From contig CABSMS010000103.1 of NCBI GenBank assembly GCA_902478885.1, positions 1 through 6,358 of the forward strand: a stretch of DNA of 6,358 nucleotides, written 5' to 3'. Position 1 is the first letter of the stretch. The number at the start of each line of letters is the position of its first letter. Below the pieces are notes generated by a model. It searched no databases. It was not told the DNA's origin and saw only the letters and a list, made by a program, of their open reading frames with translations. Both the position numbers and the translations under genes were made by a program. Shown piece by piece: positions 6,320 through 6,358 of this stretch. Origin of the DNA: an uncultured Collinsella sp. Lineage in GTDB: Bacteria > Actinomycetota > Coriobacteriia > Coriobacteriales > Coriobacteriaceae.

Positions 6320-6358
6320 CTGTCTCTTATACACATCTCCGAGCCCACGAGACTAGCG
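6320..6358 (+). other. Nextera adapter read-through (library artefact)
   Basis: CTGTCTCTTATACACATCT (6320-6338) is the reverse complement of the Tn5 mosaic end, and 6339-6353 (CCGAGCCCACGAGAC) is the i7-side arm. The last five bases, TAGCG, would be the beginning of the i7 index. Genomic sequence ends at 6319. Confidence 0.98.

Noticed and set aside
5836..6348. Minus-strand 170-residue frame starting MGSEMCIRDR
   Set aside because: The first ten residues are translated Nextera adapter, and the rest is antisense to the adaptor gene, which has a good ribosome binding site and domain match.

Overview
Provenance. The window is a short assembled contig rather than a clean genomic slice. Bases 1-33 and 6320-6358 are Illumina Nextera transposase adapter, so only 34-6319 is biological. 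The DNA is fairly GC-rich, with C/G-ending codons, short intergenic gaps and strong AGGAG-type ribosome binding sites. The gene content is a MetK with family-atypical insertions, a fused beta-ACT-alpha iron-sulfur L-serine dehydratase, and a YoaR/YkuD L,D-transpeptidase with a Gln-rich cytoplasmic tail. This looks like a Gram-positive, high-GC gut actinobacterium, most likely Coriobacteriia (Collinsella-like). That placement is inference from family resemblance and was not searched.

Layout. On the minus strand, 34-309 is the first 92 codons of glutamyl-tRNA synthetase (gltX), cut by the contig end. A divergent intergenic region (310-604) holds a likely gltX promoter, a REP/REPIN-like element with 30-bp perfect inverted arms, a likely metK promoter and a small leader hairpin. 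metK (605-1885) ends at a strong intrinsic terminator. A 343-base gap follows, dominated by a 121-base inverted-repeat element with 26-bp perfect arms, an internal palindrome and a 32-base-period direct repeat. It leads directly into the ribosome binding site of the fused serine dehydratase gene (2229-3836), which has its own hairpin terminator. A perfect TATAAT box precedes a membrane-anchored L,D-transpeptidase (3986-5719). After a hairpin that abuts a second TATAAT box, the start of a membrane-fusion (HlyD/MacA-type adaptor) protein gene (5852-6319) runs into the 3' adapter.

How the genes relate. They look like four or five separate transcription units, not one system: translation (gltX), methyl-donor synthesis (metK), serine catabolism to pyruvate and ammonia (sdaA), cell-wall cross-linking (ldt) and the beginning of an export system. 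I found no evidence for a new multi-gene system. The items worth a second look are the two inverted-repeat elements, the sdaA leader, the metK leader hairpin and the untrimmed adapters, which create false protein ends.
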